Shown piece after piece: positions 8,192 to 20,100 of a DNA stretch of 26,957 bases. The position numbers and the translations under genes are program-made. A model generated the notes under the pieces. It saw only the letters and a program-made list of their open reading frames with translations, had not been told where the DNA came from and made no database searches. The stretch is from Chara braunii. Taxonomy: Eukaryota > Streptophyta > Charophyceae > Charales > Characeae. Every line of letters begins with the position of its first letter. The first letter of the stretch is position 1. The DNA lies in assembly GCA_003427395.1 (NCBI GenBank), contig BFEA01000082.1, forward strand, positions 1,563,972 through 1,590,928, read 5' to 3'.

Positions 8192-11100
8192 GTAAAAGCA
8201 CCACTATTACTGCCTTCCCCCGAACACAACGCACCAACATTTTGGCTGCACCTGACCGGAAAGGTAGCTTGGAGGAAGACGGTTTGCAAATCCCCCTATC
8301 TAGACCGACACCCCATTATACACCTGGGCTTACATATTGCCCCTAGAGCCAGATTCTGCATTCTTGGTAAATCTGGCACAGTTTATGGCTTCTTAGACCT
8401 TGGCCCTTCAAACTAATCGAGGCCCTTTTTTTGAGGGAGATTATGATATGATTTGCAGCAGTGAATTCGACCTCTCGATGTCTATATATCCACCAACGAA
8501 GAAGCAGAGGGGTGTACCCTCCATCGCACTGGAAGGTGAAATACGGTTCCAATTTGTGTGGCAGCAGGGCATTTTGCATTCATACCCTCCATCGCACTGG
8601 AAGGTGAAATACGGTTCCAATTTGTGTGGCAGCAGGGCATTTTGCATTCATTCCATCCTTTCCTTTTTCATTCAATTCCTTGTCAGTGTAGCTGTGCACC
8701 GACACTCTGTTGACACCGAATGTCATGTGTCGTCTTGCTGATTGGCTGAGTTTTGACAGGTTCCGAGTGTCGAGTGTTTTCTGGAGCGTGGAGGGCTTGC
8801 GAGCCGTCGGGCAACGCCGAAGACATCGCCATCACCATCACCGAACCCTAGTCAGAGAAGCTCTTTCGATCATATTCGCGGTTTTCGTGTAGATTTGCGG
8901 CAGGCAAAGAACTCAGGTTTCGGAAGGTTGTTGAGGTTGCTGAAGAACGTCGATCCTGATACTTGGAGACAGCATGCGTTGGAGGGACGGATGAAGGACA
9001 TAAACGATGAGGCGCGCAAGTTTGCGGTCGGGAATATATCGCTTGCAAAGCTCTTTGCGCACATGCAACAAATTGACATCCAGCACAAGATTAGGGATTG
9101 GCTGGCAGAGAATTACGACTTCTTGACCCACGAACCTGTCAGCGATGGAAGTGCGGTGAATCAACTTGATCTCTTCCGCACGGCGATCTTTGATGGGTGG
9201 ATGACTGGTCTGGGAGTTCCTCAGACGCCAAACACAGATGCCCTTGGGCAATTACTTCTCGATTACACCAAGAAGGTTTATGAGGCACATCTAGAGCAGC
9301 TAAAGGTGAGAGTTTGATGGCGATGGTGTGATCAATCACACCATTAATCAAGGTCTAAGTTACAACAGTCTTCAAGTACAGGAGCACATTTTCTCTCTCT
9401 TTCCCTCTCTCTCCCTCTCTCCCCCTCTCTCTCCCTCTCTCCCTCTCTCCGTCTCTCCTTCTCTCCTTCTCTCCCTCTCTCCCTCTCTCCCTCTCTCCCT
9501 CTCTCCCTCTCTCCCTCTCTCTCTAGTGTCTCTCTGTCTTGCCTCCCTTTCCTCTTTTCTTTCACTCTCTCTCTTCTTTCTCTTTCTCTGTGGTCTTTCT
9601 CTCTTGCCTTGTTCTCTTGCTCTCTTCTCTTTTCGCTGTGTGTTTCTTCTTGCCTGCCCGCTCACTGACCACTCTTTTCTCTGTTTTTTTCTCTACCCCA
9701 CTCTCCTGACTCTCTGCCCTTTCTGCCCTTGTTGATGAGCTCTTTTAGATGTACGAGGATCTATTGTGTGCGTTCTCTTGCTGTTTGTGGAGTCGTCTCC
9801 AGAACTTCCACCTCTCGGTGTCTCACCACCCGCCCCCTCTGTCTATTCCGCGTTTTCTGTTCCTTTGTTGTCAGGAATTATTGCTGGAGGGGGGGGCTAC
9901 CAATGTCATTAATGCTTTTCCTTAATGTGTTTCATTGCTCTATTAGTATTACTTCTGTTGGTGTAGCTTCTTCTGGTGCAAATAATTACAGGTATTTGTT
10001 CGCTAGGCTGTTCTGTTAGCTAAACATTCATGTTTTCTTTGGGCTTCACTTCGTTGTGTTGTATGGATCACCAGGACTTGGCGAATGTGACTGCACAGGA
10101 GGAAGCGGAGGATCTTGCTCACATGCACAAGCTAATGATGAACCTTGAAGCCATGAACACACAACGCCGAAAGGTATGTTTCTGAAATCGTAACGCTATT
10201 GGAGATTTTTGGAACTAGAGTCCTTTCTTTCTTTCTTTCTTTCATTTGTTAAATATGGGCCTTTTCTCTATTTCTGCATGTCATCCTTCTGTAAGGGCCG
10301 TGCTAATACCTTTTTCCCAATTTTAACAGATGTCTCTGGAAGGACGTTCAAACGAGAGTCCAAGTTTCAGTTAACGACTTTGTACTCGGCGATACCAAAT
10401 GAATCTTGGTTACCCCAGACTGCGGAGATATTGAGATGGCTGGGGAGATATTGAGATGGGCTCAATGTACACACTGTCAGGCCGACGGAGTTCATGCAGA
10501 CCTAGTGGTGCTCGGCTGAAAAAACTTCAAAAAATCCAAAAATTTGGCATAAAAGGAAGTTTTGTTTCTCATTTTTTTGACTGGACTTGGGCAATGAATT
10601 TTGAGATGCTATTCCGCCAAAAGTTGTGTATTGCGATGGTATGTCCGGGCGCTTCCCAGCTGTCTGGAGTGACCGGCCGCACATCCACATTTGCCTGGAT
10701 GGGTCTGTCCGGTGCAGCGGAAAATGGACAGTGGGAGGGGAACCCCCTAAAAAAAACAAAAATATGAAAAAGAAAATGCTATGGAGGACACCTGCAACTA
10801 TAGCTACCCCTAACAATTAAGGGGATACAATTTTTTTTGGGTGAGGGTCATCACCAAATTCGTAGTAATATCGAAGAAGGAAAAAACCATGGTTAGGCCG
10901 GCCCTGGACACCAGACCAGTCCAGATGTCCGGCCAGACCTGTGTCTGGACTGCTCCAGACCGTCCATATTCGTAGTAATATCGAAGCCTATACAGGGGAC
11001 CCCTGCGAAGTGGTGATGTACTTGGCATTTTGTCTGACGATGGAGCTGCACATCAATAGGCAAAAAGGAGGTTCCGGTGTGCTTTGTCTTGTCTGCTATC

Positions 11101-14100
11101 TTCTTCGTTTGTTTTGCAAGGTGCACTCTTGTAGTTGATTCATGTGTGACAACGTATGTGTGCGAAATTGCGAATTACTATGTTATCACTACCAACATGA
11201 CAACGTTTTTCGGCCGCGGGCTGTGTCGGTTCACCTGTGATGAACTTCGGCCGTGCGATCAACGATTTTGAGATGTCGGATACGAATCTGACGCGTTTGA
11301 CGCGCTGTGATACAATCTCGACCGATGATGCATTGATCGTGAGGCGTCCGATACAAAATCTGTCGCGTCTGACGCGCCTCAGCTGGGCGCCGTTTCGTTT
11401 CTTTTTCTTTCTTTTTTTTTTTTTTTTTTTTTNNNNNNNNNNNNNNNNNNNNNNNNNNNNNNNNNNNNNNNNNNNNNNNNNNNNNNNNNNNNNNNNNNNN
11501 NNNNNNNNNNNNNNNNNNNNNNNNNNNNNNNNNNNNNNNNNNNNNNNNNNNNNNNNNNNNNNNNNNNNNNNNNNNNNNNNNNNNNNNNNNNNNNNNNNNN
11601 NNNNNNNNNNNNNNNNNNNNNNNNNNNNNNNNNNNNNNNNNNNNNNNNNNNNNNNNNNNNNNNNNNNNNNNNNNNNNNNNNNNNNNNNNNNNNNNNNNNN
11701 NNNNNNNNNNNNNNNNNNNNNNNNNNNNNNNNNNNNNNNNNNNNNNNNNNNNNNNNNNNNNNNNNNNNNNNNNNNNNNNNNNNNNNNNNNNNNNNNNNNN
11801 NNNNNNNNNNNNNNNNNNNNNNNNNNNNNNNNNNNNNNNNNNNNNNNNNNNNNNNNNNNNNNNNNNNNNNNNNNNNNNNNNNNNNNNNNNNNNNNNNNNN
11901 NNNNNNNNNNNNNNNNNNNNNNNNNNNNNNNNNNNNNNNNNNNNNNNNNNNNNNNNNNNNNNNNNNNNNNNNNNNNNNNNNNNNNNNNNNNNNNNNNNNN
12001 NNNNNNNNNNNNNNNNNNNNNNNNNNNNNNNNNNNNNNNNNNNNNNNNNNNNNNNNNNNNNNNNNNNNNNNNNNNNNNNNNNNNNNNNNNNNNNNNNNNN
12101 NNNNNNNNNNNNNNNNNNNNNNNNNNNNNNNNNNNNNNNNNNNNNNNNNNNNNNNNNNNNNNNNNNNNNNNNNNNNNNNNNNNNNNNNNNNNNNNNNNNN
12201 NNNNNNNNNNNNNNNNNNNNNNNNNNNNNNNNNNNNNNNNNNNNNNNNNNNNNNCCACATCCGTGCTCAAGCCTCCAACGAGGGAACATGCCGGAGCTGC
12301 ACCCACTAGCAGGTTTGCCATTATAGTATTACGGGGAACCCCGTAGCAGCCACATCCGTGCTCAAGCCTCCAACGAGGGAACATGCCGGAGCTGCACCCA
12401 CTAGCAGGTGGGATACCTGCTACAGCAGGTGGACGGGGGTCAGGCGGTAGCATCAGGACCGACCTTCTTCGATGGGCCAGTCACTGTGCCTCCCCTCCGT
12501 TCCCCTCCCCCTATGAACATCAGCAGTCTCTGCTCAATGCCACTCGGGGGGACCAAGGGCATATCTCTAGGTGGCGGGTGCCAAGCTTGCCCAGGAAGGT
12601 ACATGAGGCCAATGGGGATTGTACCCAAGACCTCCTGAATGCCACTTGCATGCCTTACCAACGGAGCTAGGCCGCTGGATCTCCTAGGCATATAGTGATT
12701 ACGTATACGCATTGTGAAATGCATGGGAGCCTGACATTGTCGGTCTATGGAGGACTCTTCGTTTATTGCTGCTCGCTGCCTAACCCATAATGGTCGAGGG
12801 TTGGTTGGTTGAGACTGCCTGCAAATCCGTCTTTGCTGGGTCATTCACGAAGTCCGGTTCCTGATTGACCGCTCAATAATCTGTACTTGCCTTTAGGCTT
12901 GACTCGGTACCGAATATGCTTGCTGTTTTGAGGGGTTCTCATCCATGCGTCATTGGTATCCACTGCATTACTCCATGGGTGTGTGCAAACTGCGTATCTT
13001 TTGAGCGTCCTTGCTTGCTTCCAGGTCGGTCAGCATTCGGGTTCCGATGGCTTGTTTCTCTGTTCATCATGGTTGATGTTCGCTTAAAGCTTGGCTTCTT
13101 TGTGTTGTTGCTTACTTAGTGCTTACTTAATATAGAAATGTTCCGGGGTATATGGTTCCTCTCGGTCATGGATCACATCCGTCTTCGCTGCGTTTCGGTC
13201 CGCTGTGCCATGGTGTCGATTATATTCAACGCCATTCAATTCTTATACGTCCTCCCTACATTCAGCGGTACTTGAATCGCTCGATCGGTTTTTATGCGCT
13301 CCTACATGACTTGCTCGTGGCTGATTGCTCGGCGATCGTGGATCTGCATGCATGTTTGTTTTCTCAGTGGTTTATGCNCNTCGGTATATGGAGGACTCTT
13401 CGTTTATTGCNCCTTGCTGCTTAACCCATAATGATGGAGGGTTGGTCGGTTGAGACTGCCTGGAAATCGGTCTTTGCTGGGTCATTCACGCACTGCGGTT
13501 CCTGATTGACCGCTCAATAATCTGTACTTGCCATTAGGCCTCATTCGGTACCGAATATGCTTCCTGTTTTGAGGGGTTCTCATCCACGTTGTCATTGGTA
13601 TGTACTGTGTTAGTCGATGGCTCTATGGAAGCTGCATATGTTTTGATCGTCTTTGCTTGCTTGCTGGTCGGTCAGCCTTCAGGTTCCCATTGCTCATTGC
13701 CGTTAGCCTTGATTTGGTACCGAATATGCTTGCTGTTTTGAGGGGTTCTCATCCACGTTGTCATTGGTATGTACTGTGTTAGTCGATGGCTCTATGGAAG
13801 CTGCATATGTTTTGATCGTCTTTGCTTGCTTGCTGGTCGGTCAGCCTTCAGGTTCCCATTGCTCATTGCCGTTAGCCTTGATTTGGTACCGAATATGCTT
13901 GCTGTTTTGAGGGGTTCTCATCCATGTTTCATTGGTATGTACTGCCTTAGTCCACGGGTGTGTGCAAGCTGCGTATCTTTTCAGCGTCGTTGCTTGCTTA
14001 CTCGTCGGTCAGCCTTAGGCTTCCCATTGCTCATATCTCCGGTGATCATGGTTGATGTTCCCTTGCAGCTTGCCTTCTCTTTGTTGTTGCTTACTTAATA

Positions 14101-17100
14101 TAGGGCTGTTTTCGTATGATTCCGGTGATCATGGTTGATGTTCCCTTGCAGCTTGCACGTTCTCATCAGTGTCTGCCGTAAGTATAAGAACGCCTTGCTC
14201 GATGATTTAGTTCCATGTCAAATTTACAGGTACGCCAGACTTGAATTCCTGGCTGATCAGCTTCCTAAAGAACGCAGGGTTGATAACCCGTACCCCAGGG
14301 CATGCAGAAGGTCATGTCCGCTTGCCACATACACTCCGCAGAAACATTGGGTTTCTTCAGAATATGTGCGATGGCGGACAGAACAATTGGAAGCCAAGAA
14401 GGCTGCACCTGAGGGCACAAACAACGACCACAGCACTGCATCACCAACACCGATGAACAAAGACCTCGCATCAGTTTCATCTCCGCCACCTGCTCCTCAT
14501 CCCGTCCGACTCCGTCTCTTCTTGCCACCGACTCCGCCACCTTTTCTGCTTACCCCCATCAATACCCACGTCACCTCTTCCCTTCCTGCAACTGAAGCTC
14601 CTCTTCCGCTCTCCACAGACACTAACTGGCTGACACAATTGGAGGGGATTTCTCCGCACAATGTTATTGAAACGCTCACGTCGATTGATTCCAATCATAG
14701 GTTGCAGCAGATAAGTGCGGTGCTGGCTACAAAGAATCAGAACAGCAACAAATGGACTGCACTCGAAGCCATGCTCTACGTAGACTACTATCGCCAAGGC
14801 CATACGAAGTCACGACTTTTGAGGATTACAAGAGCGCTGCAGCGTCCTACATTGTCACTCCATGAGAAACTGCGCGGCTCCTCAGTTGTCAAAGCATTTC
14901 CGCGACATTGTCGTCAATATCCATCATATTATGAATACATTCTGTGCGTACAACTGCTCGCATTCTTGTTTGGGTCCATGCCAAGCTTGGCCGCATTTGG
15001 TTGGGTTCACCGACAATCTGCGCAACACCTGCAATGATGCAGGCATAGTGAACTGTACACGGTGTAAGAGCCGGCTACCTATATAGTATGAAAGAGCATG
15101 CACAAGGCAACATGCACATCCAACCTACGGGTTGAATAAATGGGACATCAGTGCATCACAGAGGTAGACGATCAGAGTTGTTCAGACGTGCGCAGACTTT
15201 GACAGGGTGGACAGAACAACTGCTCTTTTTCGATTTTATGTCAATTCTGAGCATGTGAAGTTGTCCTTTTGGATGTCCTTCACCTCTGTCATCGTCCTAT
15301 CTCGAGTTGTTTCCCTCTGCTTCCTATTCCAACTTGCCGGTGGACACGGATTGTCTTGACTCATGTACTTATCATTGGTGAATTTGAATGCACGAAATGT
15401 GACACCTCTGCTCGTTCCCATTTCTCATATATACGTTAATGTGAATGCACTATGAACGCACCGAAAGAACTCAATCCATTCTTCGATGACTATGGTAATC
15501 CTACTGCATAATATCACACTCCTTTTTTACCAGGAAAACGGCTTTTTGTCGACAAAATTTCGAATTATTCTGTAGACATTTTGACTACTTCCATGTGTTT
15601 AATTTGCAGGCTCTTCATCAAATGAAAAGTGACATCGCACTCCTTTCATACGAGGAAAACGGTGTGCAGCTGAAAGTGGACAGCGGGGTATCACACGACG
15701 ACAGGATCCAGTCATTGCGAACGCTGTCAGCCATTGCGAAGCAGTCTGAGGTAACGATGAGGTTGGCTTTGCGTGGTTTGTGAGCTGAGCTCATTCTCTA
15801 TCCCCACTGAGCACATGAATCAAGGTTGAGGAAGCTCGTTCCTGGTCGGCAGTTACTTTGCGCCGGAGAGAAAAGTCCAGTCTTGCATGTGACACCTGTC
15901 CCTCCTGAGTTGTGGTCCAGTTGGATGGGTCTGTGTGGCAGGGAGAGAGCAAGGCTAGAGGAAGAGAGCGGGGCTGAGGGGGGGGGGGGGGGGGGGCGTA
16001 AAGGAAGTTGCGGGAGGGGTTGGCATTCTATACAGGCAACACACTGGTGCATTCAGCCTTAGGCTTACTGCTGGACCTCCGAATCATCTCTGAACTTCTC
16101 CAAACGCTCCTTGAGCTTTCCCGTAGACCTCAGTAGCTCTGAACATCCTCCCTTGCCTCGTATTTGGACGTCCTTGCATTTGTCTTGAGGGTTACCATTT
16201 GCGGACTTGCTCTCACTGCAACCTCTTCGCTCATCATCTCCGGGCTTCTCACCACCTCCTTCCTACAACTGCTCCCAACGCTGTTTCACAATTCTAAGCA
16301 TCCATCACTGTACCTCCAATCCATCTCCAAACTTTGCCGCCTAGGGAACCCATGCCTCAAAATGTCTGGGGCTTCCGTCCTTCGCGGTCTCTGTTGCTTA
16401 CTGTCTTCGGACTCCAGCTCTCTCACACCATTTCACAACCTCCTCCTCTGAACTCTCCTCTCACCAGATCATGCACTCCGGTGGTGCAATATGCTTTCCT
16501 GAACATTACGTTGCCTATTCGCATGGAGGTTCACAGTTACGCATTCTGCATATCTGTGGCTATTGCATTCTCCCTTCTCCTCAGAATGAGCAGTGCACAT
16601 TTAACTGCTGAATTACAGGCCTCAGTTTGAATTCAGATGGAATCAGATGAGGGCAAGCACTGCACATTGCTTTCTGGGCAAGCAGTGTGTCCCCTGCATT
16701 GTTGTTGACTTGAACCACCAGTACATCCGAGCGTCCTTTTGCCGAGCCGGATCCCGCTTTGCATCCCAAGCTTTGCTGAGACACCAGCGCGACACTTTTT
16801 CTTTTCTTTTGGCTGGTGGCTGGCGCCACCAGCCGTTTTGTTCCGGTAGCCTCGAGCCTTCGGACTTTTTGGGGATGAGCTGATATCGATTCTGAAGCGT
16901 GCTTCGGCCATGTACTGGTGGCTTAATCGCTGGCTTAGACCACCACTACCTCCGTGCCTGTTTTTGCCGACCCTGATTTTCACTGCGCGCTGACTTTTGC
17001 GGAGCCTGGACCCCGAAAAAGAACTCGGCATTGCATCTTTTATTGAAAAATAGGAAAACAAAGAGAAACTCGACGTAATAGCAGCTGGAATCTGGTGGAT

Positions 17101-20100
17101 ACAGAAAGTACAGTACTTGTTGTGAGTGTGCTGTCAGAGAGGGCGTTACAGTGGCACAGTCAAACTGACGACATATGGAAAGGGGAATTTTTTTTTTGAA
17201 ACTGTATTCAGGACGGGAAATCGGGTTGGTGCATTATCAGTTGTAGTCTTTATGAGTGTGCTCTCCGTGACAGACTGTAAGCATCCTGTGGTATTCACCC
17301 GGCCTCGATGACAGGGCAGTGTAACGAAGCAGCAGAAGAAAAATATAACGCAAACAACAAAATTGAAAGTAGCCACAATATTAGTCACATACATCGTTGC
17401 CAGTTTTGATGTGAGCAGTACGTCCTCCACGGCCTTTCCCAATATCTTTCCTTGCTTCCTGGCAGGCAAGTGCCGTCTGTTTTTTTCCCTTTTTGTATTC
17501 CATGCATCCCCAGATTCCCCACAAGGCCCTTCTTGCCGAGCCTCCGCCGACCCCCAAAAACTTTGGGGAAAATGGGAAATCCCAAGAGTGAGTGAGGTAG
17601 TGGTGGTTTAAAACAACACATGCGGAGTTGATATCGAGGCTGATCCTGCTGCACTGTGCATATGATTGATTGCGTGAGTCATATGTAATGATGATAAGTT
17701 TCACCTACATTTCCGGTTGGGATGTTCGTCTGATCAGTTTGCCTGGCCATCTCATAGGATCATAACCATTATGGGTTGGAAGTTCATCTCATGCCAGATT
17801 TAAATGATTTCATTCATGCCTGCAAGCGTACCTTGATCATAGAAATACGGACCTTAATCTGAAAAAATGGCACGAAACGCTAAACACATGCTCTACTGTT
17901 TACTGTGGGTGTTTATGGGCGACACTTACCACCTTCTTTCTCCTTCATTTTCGAGCATTTAGACCATACTTGCAAGCGGACGCCGTCCGGGCGGTTCCGC
18001 ACGTGCGGCAGACCGCCGGATCGGACCCGTGCAGAGCACGAATGTACGCCCGACGATGAGTTACGCCCCCCCCCCCCAAAAAAAAAAAAAAAAAAAAATG
18101 GCCCCGTCCGGTCCGGTCCGGGTCCGTCTGGTCCGAGGGGAGGGTGCCGCACGCGGCAAAGCGGACTGGACCGGACGCTCGTCCGGTCCGTCTGCTTCAA
18201 GTATGATATAGACCCCTGACAGGTGTGTTTTGTGCAGAAGTATGTTTTTGCGGCCACATTTGCGGCCACATAGGCGCTGAATGACGTAATTTCCGGTGTT
18301 GTTATGGACACTAGAACTAAGGCACTAAATTACTCATATGGGTGCCCTTGTGACAGGCACACGGACTGAGGAAAGAACAAGGGGTCTGGAGAGCAACCAA
18401 GAAGGGTACGGGGTGCAACATGGAGTCGAACTAAGAAGGGTCGTAAATGCAATACAGACAACAATGAAGAGGGGTCCTGAGCGCAATATGGGCAAGAAAG
18501 GAAGGAGGAGCTTGTGTAGTAGAGCGAGAGCGAAGAAGGGCCCTGAGCACAATAGGGGCAAGGAGGAGGACAGGTCCGGTGCACAATTTGAGCAATTAAG
18601 GCGTTGAGTGACTGATATCGGTTTTGTTGCGATGTGAACAGGATCTAAGGAAAGAAGCTGCGAAAGGTCCGGGGCGAAATAAGAGTATGCTGATGCAATT
18701 GGAGGACATGGAGCAGCGGGCATCACGTCTTATGCCAGTGGATAGAGAAGTGGCCAGGAGGTACCTCAGGGAGGCCCGTAAAGAGGTTGAGGTGGGTTTG
18801 ACAACACCCCCGCCCTTGGAGCCCTTAACTGCAACTTTGGTCTTGCCTATCTTAGTATCAGAGTGGCCGGGGACCACTTGCCCAGCCGGGCCATAAACGA
18901 GTTAAGAAATAAAAGGTATTACCGTATTAGACACGAAATATATTTTTTATTCTTTATATTCTAATTTGGCAAAGTATTTCAATCGGTCCCTGAGGCAAAA
19001 GTTGTTCAGTTTATTTTTCTGCACAACATAGTTTTTGTTCGGACCCTAACCAACCAGAAGGGGCGAGCCAACCATCGCAGCCGGTGAACCCGAAGTATGC
19101 CACAGGGGGCTGCGGGGGATAGAATGGACGGCGTAGGAATCAAACCCACGACCTCCTGAATGCCACTTCCGTGCTCTACCAACTTAGTTAGGGGACTGGA
19201 TGTTTCTCAAATTATGTTTCTCAGGTTGCATGGTATCTACCCCACATTTTTTTTTTTGTTTATTTAAAAAGGCCGACAGCCGTGAGATGGCATCATTGAA
19301 CGGTCTTCCCTCATGTACTTCCAAGTTATTTTATTCTGTTTATCTGATTGCATCTGATTGCATTCTAACTCAAGTTCGCATTTCAACAGCTCTTGGGTGC
19401 ACCAACTGAGCTAGGATCGCTGGTCCTACACTGCAATTTCACCCGCTAAACATCGGTCTACCAGGCGAGCGGAGATCAGTCTCATGCTTTCACTTTTCAA
19501 ACTCACATATGCTTAATCATCCTTGTATCATCTTTGTTTGTTGGTGTGGGAGTATGGATGGCTTTGCTTTCTTGGTCCTGGATGGTTTGCCTGAGCAGAG
19601 CTTCATGTTTTCTTTTTTTTTTCCGTTTTTTTCTGGGGTGGCAGAACCCGTGCCTCCTTTCCCTTAGCCATAATGCAACGTGTCTCTGCGGTTGCAGAAG
19701 GATGTCAGGAAGCAATTTGCTATGCAGCAGAGAATGTTAGTGGAGGGGAGAAGAGCTTCATGTTTTCTCGTCTTTTCCGTTTTTGGGTGGAGGAACCCGT
19801 ACCCCGTTTCCCGTTTCCCTTCGCCATATAATGCAATGCGTCTTTGTGGTTCCAGAAGGACGGATGGAAGCGATTTGCGATGCCCGAGAATGTTAGCGGG
19901 GGAGAAGAGCTTCATGTTTTCTTTTTCTTTTCCTTTTTTTTTTGGGTGGAAGAACCCGTACCCTGTTTCCCTTAGCCATAATGTGATGTATCTTTGCGGT
20001 TGCAGAAGGATCGATGGAAGCGATTTGCGATGCCAGAGAATGTTAGCGGGGGAGAAGAGCTTCATGTTTTCTTCTTCTTTTCCTTTTTTTTTTTTGGGTG

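Larger units (their letters stand above)
10174..15609 (+). other. 5.4-kb KAC intron holding repeats, an assembly gap and a possible nested gene
   Basis: Because exon c ends at the family position QRRK and exon d starts at the next one (ALHQMKSD), nothing in this span needs to be KAC coding. It contains a CTTT run, a broken short ORF, a 19-bp direct repeat pair, the gap, a 95-bp repeat, a SINE-like fragment, a 641/169-bp tandem array and one long open frame. The gap means true intron length is unknown. Confidence 0.75.
15751..18641 (+). other. 2.9-kb KAC intron carrying several inverted-repeat elements
   Basis: Bounded by GTAACG and TGTGAACAG. Outside the listed elements it contains a run of 19 G (15978-15996), a C/T-rich stretch at 16060-16460 and, at 18338-18607, an open frame rich in Arg, Lys and Gly with repeated GPE(R/H)N segments, which I do not take as an exon. 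No KAC residues are expected between exons d and e. Confidence 0.65.
18792..19596 (+). other. First part of the last KAC intron
   Basis: Donor GTGGGT. AT-rich 18900-19030, then the two SINE-like fragments on the minus strand. No exon seen. Confidence 0.55.

Noticed and set aside
9344-9665. Arg/Glu repeat frames on the minus strand
   Set aside because: Translation of the CT-rich microsatellite.
11140-12453. Open frames crossing the N run
   Set aside because: They are open only because N codons contain no stop.
13600-14098. Repeated frame beginning MYCVSRWLYG
   Set aside because: It repeats because the DNA is a 169-base tandem array; no domain and inside a KAC intron.
14230-15037. This ORF as a KAC exon
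   Set aside because: Exon c joins exon d directly at matching family positions, and phase 0 entry at 14230 gives an early stop.
18338-18607. Arg/Lys/Gly-rich frame before KAC exon e
   Set aside because: Built of imperfect DNA repeats, stops before the exon, and no such residues are expected in the family between these exons.
19120-19200. Functional tRNA gene on the minus strand
   Set aside because: A and B boxes are present, but I could not form a standard anticodon stem or acceptor stem.
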